Of a DNA stretch of 64,000 nucleotides, positions 49,380 through 61,462 are shown piece by piece. A model generated the notes under the pieces. It made no database searches. It was not told the DNA's origin and worked only from the letters and a program-made list of their open reading frames with translations. This stretch comes from Luscinia megarhynchos (taxonomy: Eukaryota > Chordata > Aves > Passeriformes > Turdidae): positions 6,086,420-6,150,419 of the forward strand of contig CM067589.1 in the NCBI GenBank assembly GCA_034336665.1. Reading direction: 5' to 3'. A program made the translations under genes and the position numbers. Numbering within the stretch: position 1 is the stretch's first letter; every line of letters begins with the position of its first letter.

Positions 49380-51355
49380 CCTTCCTCGTTTCTCTGGTTA
49401 GGAAGGTTCTAACTCCTTTTCTCCTTGTTGTTAGCGGTTATACACAAACCAAACTTTAAAATGGATAAACCCCACATTTTTTAATTCAGACCAGCTTACA
49501 AAGGCTTCATTCATCTCTTTTGAAGTCCAGGGTAAAAATTGAGTCTTAAACAATTAATTATGCTTGGTTGGGCTTATTTTTTTCCATAGAAGATACATTT
49601 CCTGCCACTAAATTTCCCACCTGTGTGTAATTCCCATCTTTATCCATTTATTTTTCCAAAAGCAGTGCTCCCATACATAATGTTATAGCAAGGAACAAAG
49701 CCTAGCCCAGTTCTGGAAGTCCACTTCTCCTATAGAAGTTGCAACTCAGGCATGGTATACCTAAATTGTATGGGGAGCTTTGAAGGCATAGCCCAAATCA
49801 TCACAAATCCCAGCCTGGCAAAACAAGGCATGAGTCAAGCACTGCTGGAGAGGAACAAGTGTGGAGCCAGTGCCATGGCAAACAAGGGAAATCTATGCAA
49901 AATGGGAAGCAATTAGAAGATAATTAACCAGGCTGCAGGAGGAGAAAATTGCTTCTTTCAAACCATCTTGTTATAGGGCTGCAATGGCCCAGATCTCCCA
50001 TGGCTTATCAGCAGCATGAATAGATGAAGAGGCTGTTAATCAGGATTGTCAGAAGTTCTCCCAAAGCCAAACATTCCCCCTGGAGCAAGGGCTGGCAGAG
50101 AACTTTGATGTTCCACAGCTTCCTCTGCTCAGCCCTCACCCATGAATGCACTGGTCAGAAGAGGCCAGTGCCTCGTTGGTCTCTCCAGAAAAGGGCTGGG
50201 GACTTGTTGGTTGGGAAGGTGACATCTCTGGTGGAGCTGGATGGAAACGGGCCCTCCACACTGTCCCCATCCCACACAGCCCTTCTCCTTCCCTGAAAGG
50301 TACACGGTGTTGGTGCTGTGGGGAGGAGTTCGTCAGACTCCGACAGCCAAGCTCTGACATGGGCTGATATCTTGCCAAGGTGGGATGGGGCCAGGGTATG
50401 GCTAGGAGTGTGCAGATGTGTGATTCCTTCCCTTGCCCACCCTCATCCCCCAGGCAGTGACATGCACACTCACAAGGAGAATAAAAGGCTTAGAAAAGGA
50501 CCTGTGTCCAGCCAAGGTCAGATTTGGTCCTCTGGCCTCCTAAAAGGATAAACCTCAGCTCTGCATGCTGAAGCTCTGGGAAGCAGCTGGGACACCCCTT
50601 GTCAGCTCCCTGAAAGAGTTCTGGGAGTTTGAAACAAGAATGGAGAGTGGGAAATTGCTTTCTATTGCAGCTGAAGTAAACAAGGAGCAGGTGGGGGTGT
50701 ACAGCTAGGGCTGCACATTGAAACCAGGCCTGTCCAGTGCCTGGGGAGGGGATTACCAGCTGTCCCCTTTCACTGAGCTCAGATGAACCCCTAAATGGGC
50801 ACCGTGTGGTGCTCAACAGCTGATCTGCAGCTGCCTTGGTGCCAGTTACATACTCTTGCTAATGCCACCGTGCTAATTGCATTAATGGGACACTAATCAC
50901 ACACCTAAACGATATAAAGAGGAGCTAATTGCTCTCCAGTGACACCGTGCTCCATGCAGAGCTGTCCATCCCTGCGAAGAGCAGCAGTTCCTGCAAGCAT
51001 CCTGCTGCTCCCAGGGCAGCCCCAGGCCTCTCCCGGTGCCCGAGCCGCAGCCCCGGCAGCGGAGTGGTGGTGGACACAAAGAGGCACTTAGCAGTATCTG
51101 CTTCTAACCCTCAGCGAGAAAAGCCCTTCAAGATTCATATGATTCTTTCTGAGGCAAAAAAGCCCCTTGTATGGTGGGGTGTGTTCAGGTGGCAGAGGCA
51201 TCTGACTCTATATCCATATCACCCGCGGTGAAGTGTCCATCTCCTGGTCCACCCTGGGTATGACCAGAGGCTGTGGGCCCACCCTAGGGACACCCAGTAT
51301 GCCTGGCAAGAGGGTAGGAAATGGGTTATTCCTGCCTGGAAGGAGCAAGCAGGAG
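49380..51355. other. Intergenic; homeodomain/TATA-like stretch at 50860-50920
   Basis: TAATTGCATTAAT at 50874-50886 and TATAAAG at 50913-50919 precede a GC-rich stretch (50985-51065). No exon follows that I can recognise, so a promoter or enhancer is only a possibility. Confidence 0.35.
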
Positions 51356-51359
51356 CTGG

Positions 51360-52055
51360 TGTTATAGATAAAAACGGGATCAAGCCAAATTAAATATTAT
51401 TAAAATAAGCGATATTTATTTTGCGACCGAAACATGGTCCTCGATAGCCACAATCAAAAAGGACGATGCCGAGCCCGGGGTCGGCATCGGGTGAACACAC
51501 AATGACTCGAACTCTATCGCTCCGAATCCCCAAATGTTCACAAAGCAGCTTTGGTTAGTCCAGTTTTTATACAGTTTTTCCTTGCCCGGAGCAGAGGTCT
51601 TTGTCTTCTCTTGTCGTTCAGTATATTCATGTGGTTTTCTTTCACCGCGTTGGGCTGGACAAAACCATATCCTGGGAGATGATGAATTTTGATGAAGGCA
51701 AGTTCAGGTTTACAGGAAGATGGAATTGAGATGTAGCTTGCAGGTTTTGGTTTACTGGAAACGGGCATTCAGATGTATTTTTCCATGGCTCTGATTACCT
51801 TAATTGTGGGCGCTTATCGGGCTCTTATCTTTGGGGTGCTCCCTGGACAGAGCCATCTCCACCAGCTACGTCTATTGTCTTGCTAACCCCAGCTCTTCAG
51901 CTTTTGTTGGAAGTTACAGAGTGGCGATTAAGCAATCCCTGTTCCTCCCTTTGCAGCTTTTGGTTTTTAAGTCTTTATTACTTTACTCATACAGACATTG
52001 CTTATTCTACATTAATTTACAACTTTACACGAATTACATTATATTATATATTACA
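51360..52055 (-). mobile_element. Solo LTR, - orientation, 4-bp target duplication
   Basis: 696 bp from TGTTATAG to ATTACA on the + strand, flanked by CTGG on both sides (51356-51359, 52056-52059). On the - strand a TATAAAAA box (51564-51571) precedes an AATAAA signal (51415-51420), giving a clear U3-R-U5 order. The R region is CpG-rich, suggesting a fairly young copy. A 4-bp duplication fits class I (gammaretrovirus-like) elements. Confidence 0.75.
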
Positions 52056-52059
52056 CTGG

Positions 52060-53267
52060 GGAAGGCACTGGCCCTGCTATGGGTCTGCTCAGGTGCTGCA
52101 TGGCCTGTTTTTGCACCATGTTCTTATTTCTCATGGCCTGCCCCATGCTCCCTGCGCTTCACAGCTACTTGCTAACACCCATCCCTCAGCTCCCCGCCTC
52201 TGGCACATGGAAACTGAGCTGGAATTTCTCACAGCCCCAACCACAGCTCCTCTTCCCAAGGGGTATCGCAGCCCGGTGCTAAGCAGGAAGGACACGCAGG
52301 TGCCTTCCCCACAGGCTCTGAGCCTTCTGCCTCTTGCTGGAGGGTAATTAATGGCTCTTGACTTGCTCGTGCGACAAACTACAGCAGCAGTGAGGGCAGC
52401 AGAGCAGGAGCAGGGTGCAGCTGGGCATCCTGGCTTCAAAATCCGGCCTTAGGCAGCTCAGTCGCCCTTGCAGGGTTAGGGATGAGTATAAACGCAGTTT
52501 CCTAACCACGGCACTGCACTAACAAGGGGCAGATCACTCAGGGACTGCCTCTTGTTACAGCCCATCAAAGCAGAGCCGTCCTCAGAATACCCTTAACTCG
52601 GACCCTGAGACTGCCCAAGACAAGAAGGGAAAAATTTGATTTAGAGGTAACATTTTTCAGAAAATTGGAGAGCCTGTTTATCAGGTAGGCTAAAATCTTC
52701 CGGAGTCAAAGGCGCAGGGCATGTGGCACAATAAAGGTTGGGATGTATCATAACAAACAATGAGCAAGAGGCGAGTTATCCTCTGTGCCACTGGAAACGA
52801 AGCACACGTTCTTTCCACTCCTTCCCCAGCAGAGCCTGAGCCAGCAGCTCTGCACCACCGCAGGCAGAGCTGCAGAGCAGCGGCGGAGAAAAGCCCGGCA
52901 CTCGGAGAGGGCGATTGCTCGGCGTGAGAGGAATCTTAATGGCCCGGGAGGCAGCTGCAGCAGCGTTTATCACCTCAGCAGTCCCTACGGGCAGCACAGG
53001 GCTGGAACTGCGGAAGGGGCGCTGGCAGCGCTCTCAGGGCACGGGCGGTGCAGTGTCAGCCGCTCTCCTCATTGCAATGCTCAGGGCAGGAGCAGCGTCA
53101 CCGGCCCCTGAAAACGGGAGAAAACATCACTTTCCCGGTTTCTGCTGCAAGAGGATGGTGCAGTGTCACACTGATCTGGCAAATTTGGCCACAGAAGCCA
53201 CAGTCTGGAGTTGCCCAGCTGCACAAGTCAAAAATACACCTGGGATTCAAATGGTGGAGGAGAAAGT
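52060..53267. other. Intergenic with a CpG-rich block at about 52800-53125
   Basis: CpG and GC content rise clearly between 52860 and 53110. It has no recognisable coding exon; an open frame here has no known domain. A CpG-island promoter or an old element are both possible. Confidence 0.4.
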
Positions 53268-53345
53268 CAGAGAATTCTAGAATACCAGAATGGTACTGGA
53301 TTGGAAGGGACTACCCAGTTTCATACCCCTGCCATGCGAAGGGAC
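53268..53345 (-). mobile_element. CR1 LINE 3' tip, antisense
   Basis: AATTCTAGAATACCAGAATGG, then TTGGAAGGGACTACCCAG and CCCCTGCCATG: a short antisense CR1 end. Confidence 0.6.
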
Positions 53346-53614
53346 GTTTTGTGCTGGGGTTTAGGATTTCTTCCTTTTGTTTTCTTAGGGAATTTTCTCC
53401 CATTTTTGTTGCTAAGAAACAATACAGATCGGTGCTTAGGAGAGATGAAAGAAGAAACGACGGAGAAGAGGGAGGAGTGCAGCTGGCTTTACTGGGGAGG
53501 TTGAGGGGCTGACCTTGGAGGGGCAGAGTTACCCCGAACTGGGCTGGGGAAAAAGGGAATAGGCACAGCTCTTGGGCAGCCTGTGCTCCTCGCCATTTGG
53601 AGGTCTGAGAAACA

Positions 53615-53925
53615 AGGCTCACTCTTTAAACTTTTAGAGGTTTAATAAGGGATAAAACGGACAGTATCCAGCACTGGGATGCCTGGCAAACTGTCAGGAG
53701 AACACCGTTAGCTCAAAACAATTTTCTTATATACTTTTCATTACATAGGTTGCATATGTGAAAAACGAGGTTCATTTTCCTGGTAAATTTTGAAAGGTTT
53801 AATAAAAGACAATAAGAGACAAACAATAAAGTAAAAGGTTATACAGCTGGGTGCTGGGCCTTCAGCCAAGAGCACACACTAACTGAGAAAGTATTTCGTT
53901 AAATGCATCAATATGTTGCATATTC
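53615..53925 (-). mobile_element. LTR-like fragments with TTTAATAA motifs
   Basis: Two related T/A-rich segments, each with GGTTTAATAA followed by a spaced AGC...CTGGGxTGC...GGGC-like stretch, at about 53615-53690 and 53758-53850. The second is bracketed by a nine-base direct repeat, GTTGCATAT (53749-53757 and 53914-53922). They resemble decayed LTR ends on the - strand, but no full LTR can be drawn. Confidence 0.35.
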
Positions 53926-55063
53926 ATGGACCTTCATGCATTAGTCAAAATCAGTCGTCCCCCCCCCGCCAGCTTCTAAATCAACTTTTTTTTTTTTTTT
54001 CTCCTTGTGGCTCCATCCTGTCGGTACTCCCTGATAATGGAAGATCAATAAATTTACTTCCCTGGGGTTCTGATGTCCATCACAATAATCCAAGAATGTG
54101 GAAAATTTCCTGATTATCCTTTTTACCATTCTCTGACTTAGTTACATGAACAAAAGCTTTTTACATCACCATGTTTTAGTCCAAGAAAAATATATATTTA
54201 TCACACTACTATTTCCAAGTTTTGTTAATAGCAGAACTAAAAGAAACTCTATTCATTTAGCAAAGTTTTCCAATATTATACATATAACATTCATTTTAAT
54301 ATTTGTGGAAAGCCAATAGTATAATATGTACTTATAACACATATATATTCTTAAGTTTTGAACATATTCAAACATTCCTTTGAATTCTCTCACATGTTCA
54401 GGGAATTCTTTTAGCTTTGGCCGACCCTTGATCCGTGGTGCAATAGGGTAGGTTTAATTGTTGGTAGTCATGTATGTCATTTCCTCACAATGTATATGCC
54501 ATTTCCTCACAACAACAGACAGGGAATTATTGATAGCTGTAATAGTTTTTTCACATCCTTTTTCAGATGTTATCTGTGTGATTCCTTCAATGTTATCTAA
54601 TCATACAGAAAGCTTTCAACTATTTCCACAAACTTACCTAAGTTTTTATTGTCAGTTAGTTACAAACAACAACAACAACAGCATCCTGCAAAAGCTAAAA
54701 TAGTCTCTATTTCAATATTTTGAAAGAAAGACTAAACTGCAATATGTATTTATCACACTAATGCCTAGGTAAGATGCACATGGCCAGGGCACTGACCACA
54801 GAAGCTGACAAATTATACTATATCAAAAACACTTCAAAGTACAAACTGTACTACCTCAAAAATCTTCTGCTTAATAATAATTTGCAAAAGTCAACACATA
54901 ACAGTGAGAGCCACTAATTCCACAGTTACTTACAACAGAGGGGAGAGAGGCTGTGGTGGCTGTGGGGAGAATTCTGTCTCCTGCTGCCTTTCTTCTACCA
55001 TGAGTGGAGCTCTGCTCACAAGAGCAGCCATTGCATCTCACCAAACAGGGGACCCTTTGAAAC
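53926..55063. other. AT-rich intergenic stretch next to an LTR
   Basis: Strongly AT-rich, with a 15-base T run ending at 54000. It could be degraded internal sequence of the retrovirus whose LTR starts at 55064, but no viral gene or primer-binding site was identified. Confidence 0.35.
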
Positions 55064-55930
55064 TGTCAGGAAAATTAATCCACAAACACCAGAGGTTTAT
55101 GTTCAAAATGGAGACAGAGGAGTTCTGTAACTTTACTTGAATAAATGCCATGGGGCATTTCCATGGGGTCTCTCAAAATGCTAGAGGATGCAGCCTCCTT
55201 TTTATCTTAATTTCCCAGTCATATTTCCCTCTCTCTTTCCTGTTGCTGTTAGATTAGGAATGGCGAATAATGTAACAACACACACACGACTTCTTTAAAG
55301 CAGCAAGAAGTGATTTATTGAAAAGTCATGGCATTTATATAAGATAGATTGTGTAAAACAAAGCAGAAAAGACTTATTGGTCTAAGAAGGCAATATTTCT
55401 TTGAAAACATGTTTTCTGTAAAATATTATGAGACACACAGCTCTGTGGTCAATACCAGGTGTTTAATTTGTGTTATTAATTTTCCTTTCTCTTGTTTGTC
55501 TCTGAGAAAAGTTCCTACCTTGGAAAAGATCTGAGCTGGAGCTGAGAAAACCAACAACCTGGGAAAAATCCGAGTTGGATTTTTCCACAAGCCTTCAGCA
55601 GTGTTCACACTTTCCCCATTGGCTGAGGTACTTGAGAGGTACAGGATTTCCAAATTGCCTGATGCAGACCCCCTTCTAACGTGTACCCACCTGTCTTTTT
55701 CTTTGTATCTCTGTTCTTTTTCTCTAACTGCTGCTCACCCAAGGCCTAAATTCCTGGAGTTAGTGTTAATTAGTGGAAGTCCTATGGAATTTATGATTCA
55801 CCCATTGCTTCTTTCACTTATCAGTATCTGGGTTTATCTACCAGCAGGCCCACATTTTGTTTGTAAAGACACCTCTCTCTCTCATTCCTTTCAAAAATCA
55901 ACTTCCACCCAAATCAGTTTTCTGGAAGGG
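55064..55930 (-). mobile_element. Older LTR, - orientation, interrupted at 55241-55609
   Basis: The parts 55064-55240 and 55610 to about 55930 together align in reverse complement with 48880-49379, including the box GATAAAAAGGAGGC, the sequence CTCTCAAGTACCTCAGCC and the upstream TTTACAAACAAA motif. The downstream edge TGTCAGG at 55064 is clear; the other edge is approximate. Confidence 0.75.
55241..55609 (-). mobile_element. Solo LTR inserted inside an older LTR, 6-bp target duplication
   Basis: 369 bp, TGTTGCTG to GTTCACA on the + strand, with the exact six-base flanks CTTTCC at 55235-55240 and 55610-55615. Same family and orientation as 2187-2557. It splits an LTR related to 48880-49379: the host sequence resumes at once on either side. 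Confidence 0.9.
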
Positions 55931-58117
55931 ATCCACATCACACAATTTTGAAATACCACAGCAAAATATTTCAAATTTGAAGGACAAAAAAAAAGTCATT
56001 CTGGATTTTAGGGAAGACTGACAAATTCCACCAGAAGTCATGTATGCTTCAGTGTGTGCCAGCACTGCTCATAACACAAAATGCTTTTGTTTGAATTCTT
56101 ATTTCCAGGCTGGAACAGACATTTTCCAGTGGGTACAACCTGGGCAGATCAGCTGCGTTTTTCCTCAGAGGAGTATTATTTATTTTCCCACCCCGTTAAA
56201 CCTTCATGGCTGTACCACACTGTGACCTCTCTGTAAGGAAGGGGCTGCATTTCATTACCCAGGGGAAAGCACTCAGCCTGCAAAGGAAAATCAATACCTG
56301 TCATACCTGTATTTATGTATGAACTTTTATTAATGTGGACTTTGGAGTTGAGCTGGTGTTCTCTGTGTCTGTCCCTAATACCTCCTACTCCACGGGCTCT
56401 CCCTGCTCCATTCAACAGCCAATTCTGTTTCCAAAGAGATGCACTTTAAAAAGCATCTGCACCGCTTCCTTTGCCCAAGGGAGTGGAGTTTTTTCAGCAG
56501 TTCAATAATATTCATGTACAATATAACATTATACAGTCATGTCCTTTGATGCCATGGCCATCTTGATGGTGTTTCTCTTTTCCCCATCATCTTTTTCCTG
56601 CAATAAAAGGGACAAATTAGCCAGGACTCATAAAAAAACTTTCAGCCAAATATACCTTTTTTTTTTTCTTTTTGGGATTGTTTACTGTTTTCTTCCTTGA
56701 TAAAATATTTCTTTCTCGTTTTTCTTTCCCACTGGAAGATCAAAAGCCCAGGGAGTATTTTATTGGCAAAGTGTTCAGCTTTCAGTTGTTGAAAACCTGA
56801 AATGTTTTGGCCTGGAACCAAAATCATGAAAGTATTTCTAAGGAGCATTTTTAAAACCTCAAAATTCTTCTTAGTATTTAATGTTTTCAGTTAAGATTTA
56901 TTTTTAAAAAGTCCTGGAGCAGATGTAGTCTGGGAGGAGGCTGTGCATTCATCATGTCTGTCTACAGGTCGTGTGCTCTCATGGCTTTGGCAGGGTGAGA
57001 GCTGAGAATCCTTGGCACATTCTTCCACATCCCAATTCCACCAGCACAGTGATTTATGGGTTAATTTGAAGCTCTGAGCTGGTTTCACATTCCCTAAGCC
57101 CAAGCAGGGATCTCAAGATGGGCCATATTAGCAAGGCATCTGTTTTGGGTAAGCAGCAATGCATGCGTGGAGGCAGCTTCCTAATTTGGCATCTCTCCTC
57201 AGAGCAGTGAAAAACAATTTTTAAAAAATTTTAAAATTTAAAATTTAAAATTGAATGGAAAGAGAGGAATACAGAGACAGTATTATTGCCTGCCTGCAGC
57301 TCAGCTAGACCTGCCTTTCCCCCATGGCTCCTGAGGATGTTTTGAAGTTGTGGATGCCCCTGGCCACATCTAAATACTCTTTCTTCATTCATTCACTGCC
57401 CAAAGTGGACTTAACCTATGGAGTTGCTAGTTTTCCTGTGAACAATTCCTTGATTTAAGCACTCTCATCCAAACCACTGTTGGCACCAAGCTTGGCATGT
57501 ATAGCACAGAGAGTGACATGGAGAAATGGGCCACAGCAGCTGTGGGAACTTTGATTGCCTTCAAACAGAAAATTAATGACTGAACTTATGTCTCAGAGCT
57601 GGAGAGATTTTCTCCTCATTTACTCAAAACTAAAAAGGAGAGGCAAGGTGAGTTTTGCTCACATGGATCCTTGAGGAAATTGATGTGCAAGGGGCTTCTC
57701 ACTGTGTTGCTTTCCATGAAAGGAATTTCTCAGCAAGTACTGAATGCTGGAAAAATCATGGTCTATTATATTGCTTTCACCTCCACTAAAATTCTTAGAA
57801 AATTAGGGGATTGAATTAATCTGGAAAACTCCCTTCTGTTCCTTTCATTTGAAGGAAAATTGCTGGTGAAGACTCTCATTCATGGAGGAAAAGCTGGAGG
57901 GAGACCCAAGGTATGCCATGCCCTTTTCTGGGGCATTTTCATGCCACACCAAGGCTTTTTCACCTCTTGTTGACAAGAGGGTTTCCTAATAGAGTGGCAG
58001 CTCTGCTGTGTCCTGTGCCATTCTGCAGCAGCTCCTGCTGCAGTGACAGGGAGGGGTGGGGATGGGGAGGGATCTGCAGCTTCTGGATGATCCTGAAGCA
58101 GCACTAGAAGTCACAGC
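55931..58117. other. Intergenic, nothing recognised
   Basis: AT-rich, with a self-complementary A/T run near 57212-57250. No gene or clear mobile element. Confidence 0.55.
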
Positions 58118-58350
58118 ATCATGAAATATCCTGGGTTGGAAGGAACCCACAAGGATCATCGAGTCCAGTGCTTGATACTGCACACAAATCCTAATAATCT
58201 CACCCTGTGCATCCCTGGGTCCAGACGCTCCTGGAGCTGTGGCAGCCTTGGGGCTGTGATCATTCCCTAGTGAGCCTGGGCAGTGCCCAGCACTCTCTGG
58301 GGGAAAAGCTTTTTCCTGATATCCAGCCTAAACTTCCCCTGACACAGTTC
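58118..58350 (-). mobile_element. CR1 LINE fragment, antisense
   Basis: CATGAAATATCCTGGGTTGG, AACCCACAAGGATCATCGAG and CACTCTCTGGGGGAAAAGC match the antisense CR1 copies at 37364 and 59785. Confidence 0.85.
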
Positions 58351-59784
58351 CAAGACCAAGCTCTCACTGAAAGAGCAGCAGCCAGGATAACATAGGGATG
58401 ATGAGCACCAGCACAGGCAAGTGCTTGTGGATAAAGGAATAAATAGGAAAAAACAACTTCCCATGCAAAGCTGCTCTTCCTGGTTGGAAGTACTGTGTTG
58501 CCAGGCTCTCCTGGCTGTGACAGCTCCAGGGAGATGGAAACACAGAAAAACCATAGCACTGTGACACTTTTATCTCCCGGGCTGCCTCTGAGAAACACAA
58601 AAGTGGTGTCGGGCTCAAAATGAAAAGCAAGAGCCTGGGCTGGCTGCCGACCTGCAGCAGCCAAACACCAACAGCTGGGCTCCTGCCAGAGGAGCCAGGC
58701 ACCTGCTCATTCTTCAAAGCACTGAGTACATTGACACATCTTGGTGAGTTTAGGCAGCTCACACAGCTCCTCTCACTGTTTTGGGAAGAGAAGGGCACAA
58801 GTAAAGGAGAGTCTCAGTTCTGAAGGCTTTCACTGCACTGTAATTTCATCACACGGGCAGGATGAGCATTCATTGATGGAAGTGAATGTCTGGAGTATTT
58901 ATTGCTTTCTGAGCCAGCTGTGCTCTATGTGGAGCATCCTTCCTCACAAGGAAATTTCAGAGTGGCTGAAAAGGAGCCAGCAAGGAGACTTGTGGAGACC
59001 TGGAGTGGGATCAGATGAGATTTCCCCATAGGACTGTGACCAGCTGCAGTTTCATGCAGCTTCTGCTGTATCCTGGGTAGTCCATTAACTCGGTGTGGAA
59101 TAATCAGGTTTTCTATCTTCATTAAGATGCAAAGATGATCTCCATGAAGTCACTTCTGCTCGGCAGGAAGCTCTTGGGAGACCCCTGCCTGCACACCTGT
59201 AAAATTAAAGGCATAACATGAATTCAGCATTCTGACTGCTGGGGAGGGCATCCGATACTCACATCCACGTCCAGCCCTGTGCAGTGCAAAAGCCTCCACA
59301 TCAGCAGTATCACTTCTGGCCACTTGGTTTGCTCCCACGGTGGCTGCTCCCTGAGGATGGTGGCTCCAAGGAAGCCCAGCCTGGTCTCTTGAGTTGGGCT
59401 GGGCAGTGCAGCTGGAGCATTATCACCCCAGTCACATGGCACGGTGTAACCTGGAAAAGTCAAGGTTATTTGAGAGCATCTCCATCAGCAGAAAAAGCAG
59501 GGCTTGGACAGGTGGTTTGGTACTTGAGGGTTTGGTACTTGCAGGCAACAGCCCTGCAAGCTGTGGGAAGAGCCCTGTGGTGCCCCCATCTCAGAGCAAC
59601 CACAAGTGCTGTGCTCAGCCTTCTGTGCAAACCAGGCAGCTGTGCCAAACACTGAGCTTTCCTTATCACCTTGCATTCCCAGAATCCTGGGCGTGTCTTG
59701 GGATGCAGGTTGCGAGCACGGAGGGGGAGAGATATTACCTTGTTGCTCTGCCAGGAAGAGCTGCAACAAGGCAACCACAGAACA
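58351..59784. other. Intergenic between two CR1 copies
   Basis: No gene or other repeat was recognised. Confidence 0.55.
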
Positions 59785-60265
59785 CAATCACAGAATACCC
59801 TGGGCTGGAAGGGTCCCCCAGGGATGATCTAGTCCCACCCCTGTTCCTGCACAGACACCCCAACAATCCCACCCTGGGCATCCCCGGCAGTGCTGTCCAA
59901 ACTCTCCTGGAGCTCTGGCAGCCTCGGGGCTGGGACCATTCCCTGGGAGCCTGGGCAGTGCCAGCACCCTCTGGGAGAAGAACCTTCCCTGAGATCCAGG
60001 CTAACCCTCCCCTGGCCCAGCTCCAGCCGTTCCCTGGGTCCTGTCCTTGGTCACAGGGAGCAGAGAGTGGAGCTGCCCCTGGGGAGGAGCTGCAGCCCCT
60101 GGTGAGCTCTGCCCTCAGCTTCCTCTGCTCCAGCTGAACAGACCAAGTAATCTTGACCACTCCTGGTGCGGCCCCTCCAGACCCTTCACCCTCTTCAAGT
60201 CCCTCTTTTTGATACTCTTTAATAATTTTTTATCTTTTGTATATTGACTTGAGGTGCCCCAGCCC
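59785..60265 (-). mobile_element. CR1 LINE fragment, antisense, about 480 bp
   Basis: Begins AATCACAGAATACCCTGGGC and runs through CACCCCAACAATCCCACCC and GGAGGAGCTGCAGCCCCTGG. Least worn of the three copies of this CR1 subfamily here. Confidence 0.88.
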
Positions 60266-60939
60266 AGGGCAGAGCAGGACAATCCCCTCTCTCAACTGAG
60301 ACAACTTTGCTGACAGCTGAGAGAAATTACTGCTGCAACCAGCCACTGTCTGCACAGGGAGAGCACAGTGTTTATTGTCAGGTTAGTTTGTGTTGCCTTT
60401 TCCCTTCCTTAAGGCAGGAGAAGGCCAGTGATGCTGCAGGGTCTTTAACAGCAGGTTAAATACAACAAATTGCAGGAAACTGCAAATCAAGCCATGCCAT
60501 TGCTCAAAAGCAGAACCTGTTAAAGCCATTTGGGAATTTAAGTTTCATGGGTGGAGGATTTCTTGGCCTGCAGAAAGATATGGGTGAGTGTGATAGAGCA
60601 TTTAAACATGTCTTAGTTGGGTGATAAATAGGAGCTGGGAAGCCAGACTCAGCATGCATAGCATGATCCTAAGGACATTTTACTGCTACCTTTAGCTTCC
60701 TCTAGTAATTATTGAACTTATTAACTTACTACCCCTGCTCATTTCCAATTCCCCATTCTCCATTCTTACAGATGAAGCTTATCTCTAAAGCATGCTGAAC
60801 CAGCCTGTTCAGGCAGATGGTAATGCAGGAAGGAGAAGAAGCAGGAACACTGGGCCATGCCAGCATGGCCAGAGGAATGCTCTTCCCAAGGCTGCTGCCC
60901 CTCTCCTGCCTGGGATGGAAATTATTTAGAATTAGCAAT

Positions 60940-61085
60940 TCACAGAATGCTTTAGGTTGGAAGGGACCTTATAGCCCATCCAGTTCCAGCCCCCCTGACA
61001 CAGGCCAGGACACCTTCCATCTTCCCAGGTTGCTCCAAGCCCCATCCAAGCTGGATTTGGACACTTCTAGGGATGGGATGTAGAC
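60940..61085 (-). mobile_element. CR1 LINE fragment, antisense
   Basis: TTCACAGAATGCTTTAGGTTGG, AAGGGACCTTATAGCCCATC and CAGGTTGCTCCAAGCCCCA: the antisense CR1 3' end. Confidence 0.88.
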
Positions 61086-61404
61086 CCAAGCACGAACATT
61101 TGTTGACTTACATGATCCCATGAGAATTTTTTTATTTTTTGATTTTTTGTTCACCCAGAAAAAAAACCTAGGAAAAAAATCTTCACCTGCTACAAACACC
61201 AAATGTGTTTTTCAGCAGGTGAGCAGTAGCAGAGATTTAATTCACCTTTGTCTTCTTCTGTATCAGGAGAGTGCTTCCCTGACTATACATGTTTAATTAC
61301 AGTAACTTCTCCTACCTAATTTTTGCCCTATTACCTATTTTTCACTGAGTCCATCAGCTGCTCACAAATTGGATTAACCTGGAATTGATTCCACAAGTGT
61401 AACC

Positions 61405-61462
61405 ACAGAATCATCGAATTATTTAGGTTGTAAAAGAACCATAAAATCATCAAATCCAACAA
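61405..61462 (-). mobile_element. CR1 LINE 3' tip, antisense
   Basis: CACAGAATCATCGAATTATTTAGG followed by a worn AAAGAACCATAAAATCATC: the last 60 bases of a CR1 element. Confidence 0.7.

Noticed and set aside
52915..53280. 121-codon open frame in a GC-rich block
   Set aside because: No domain, no splice partners and low stop density from GC richness; treated as non-coding.
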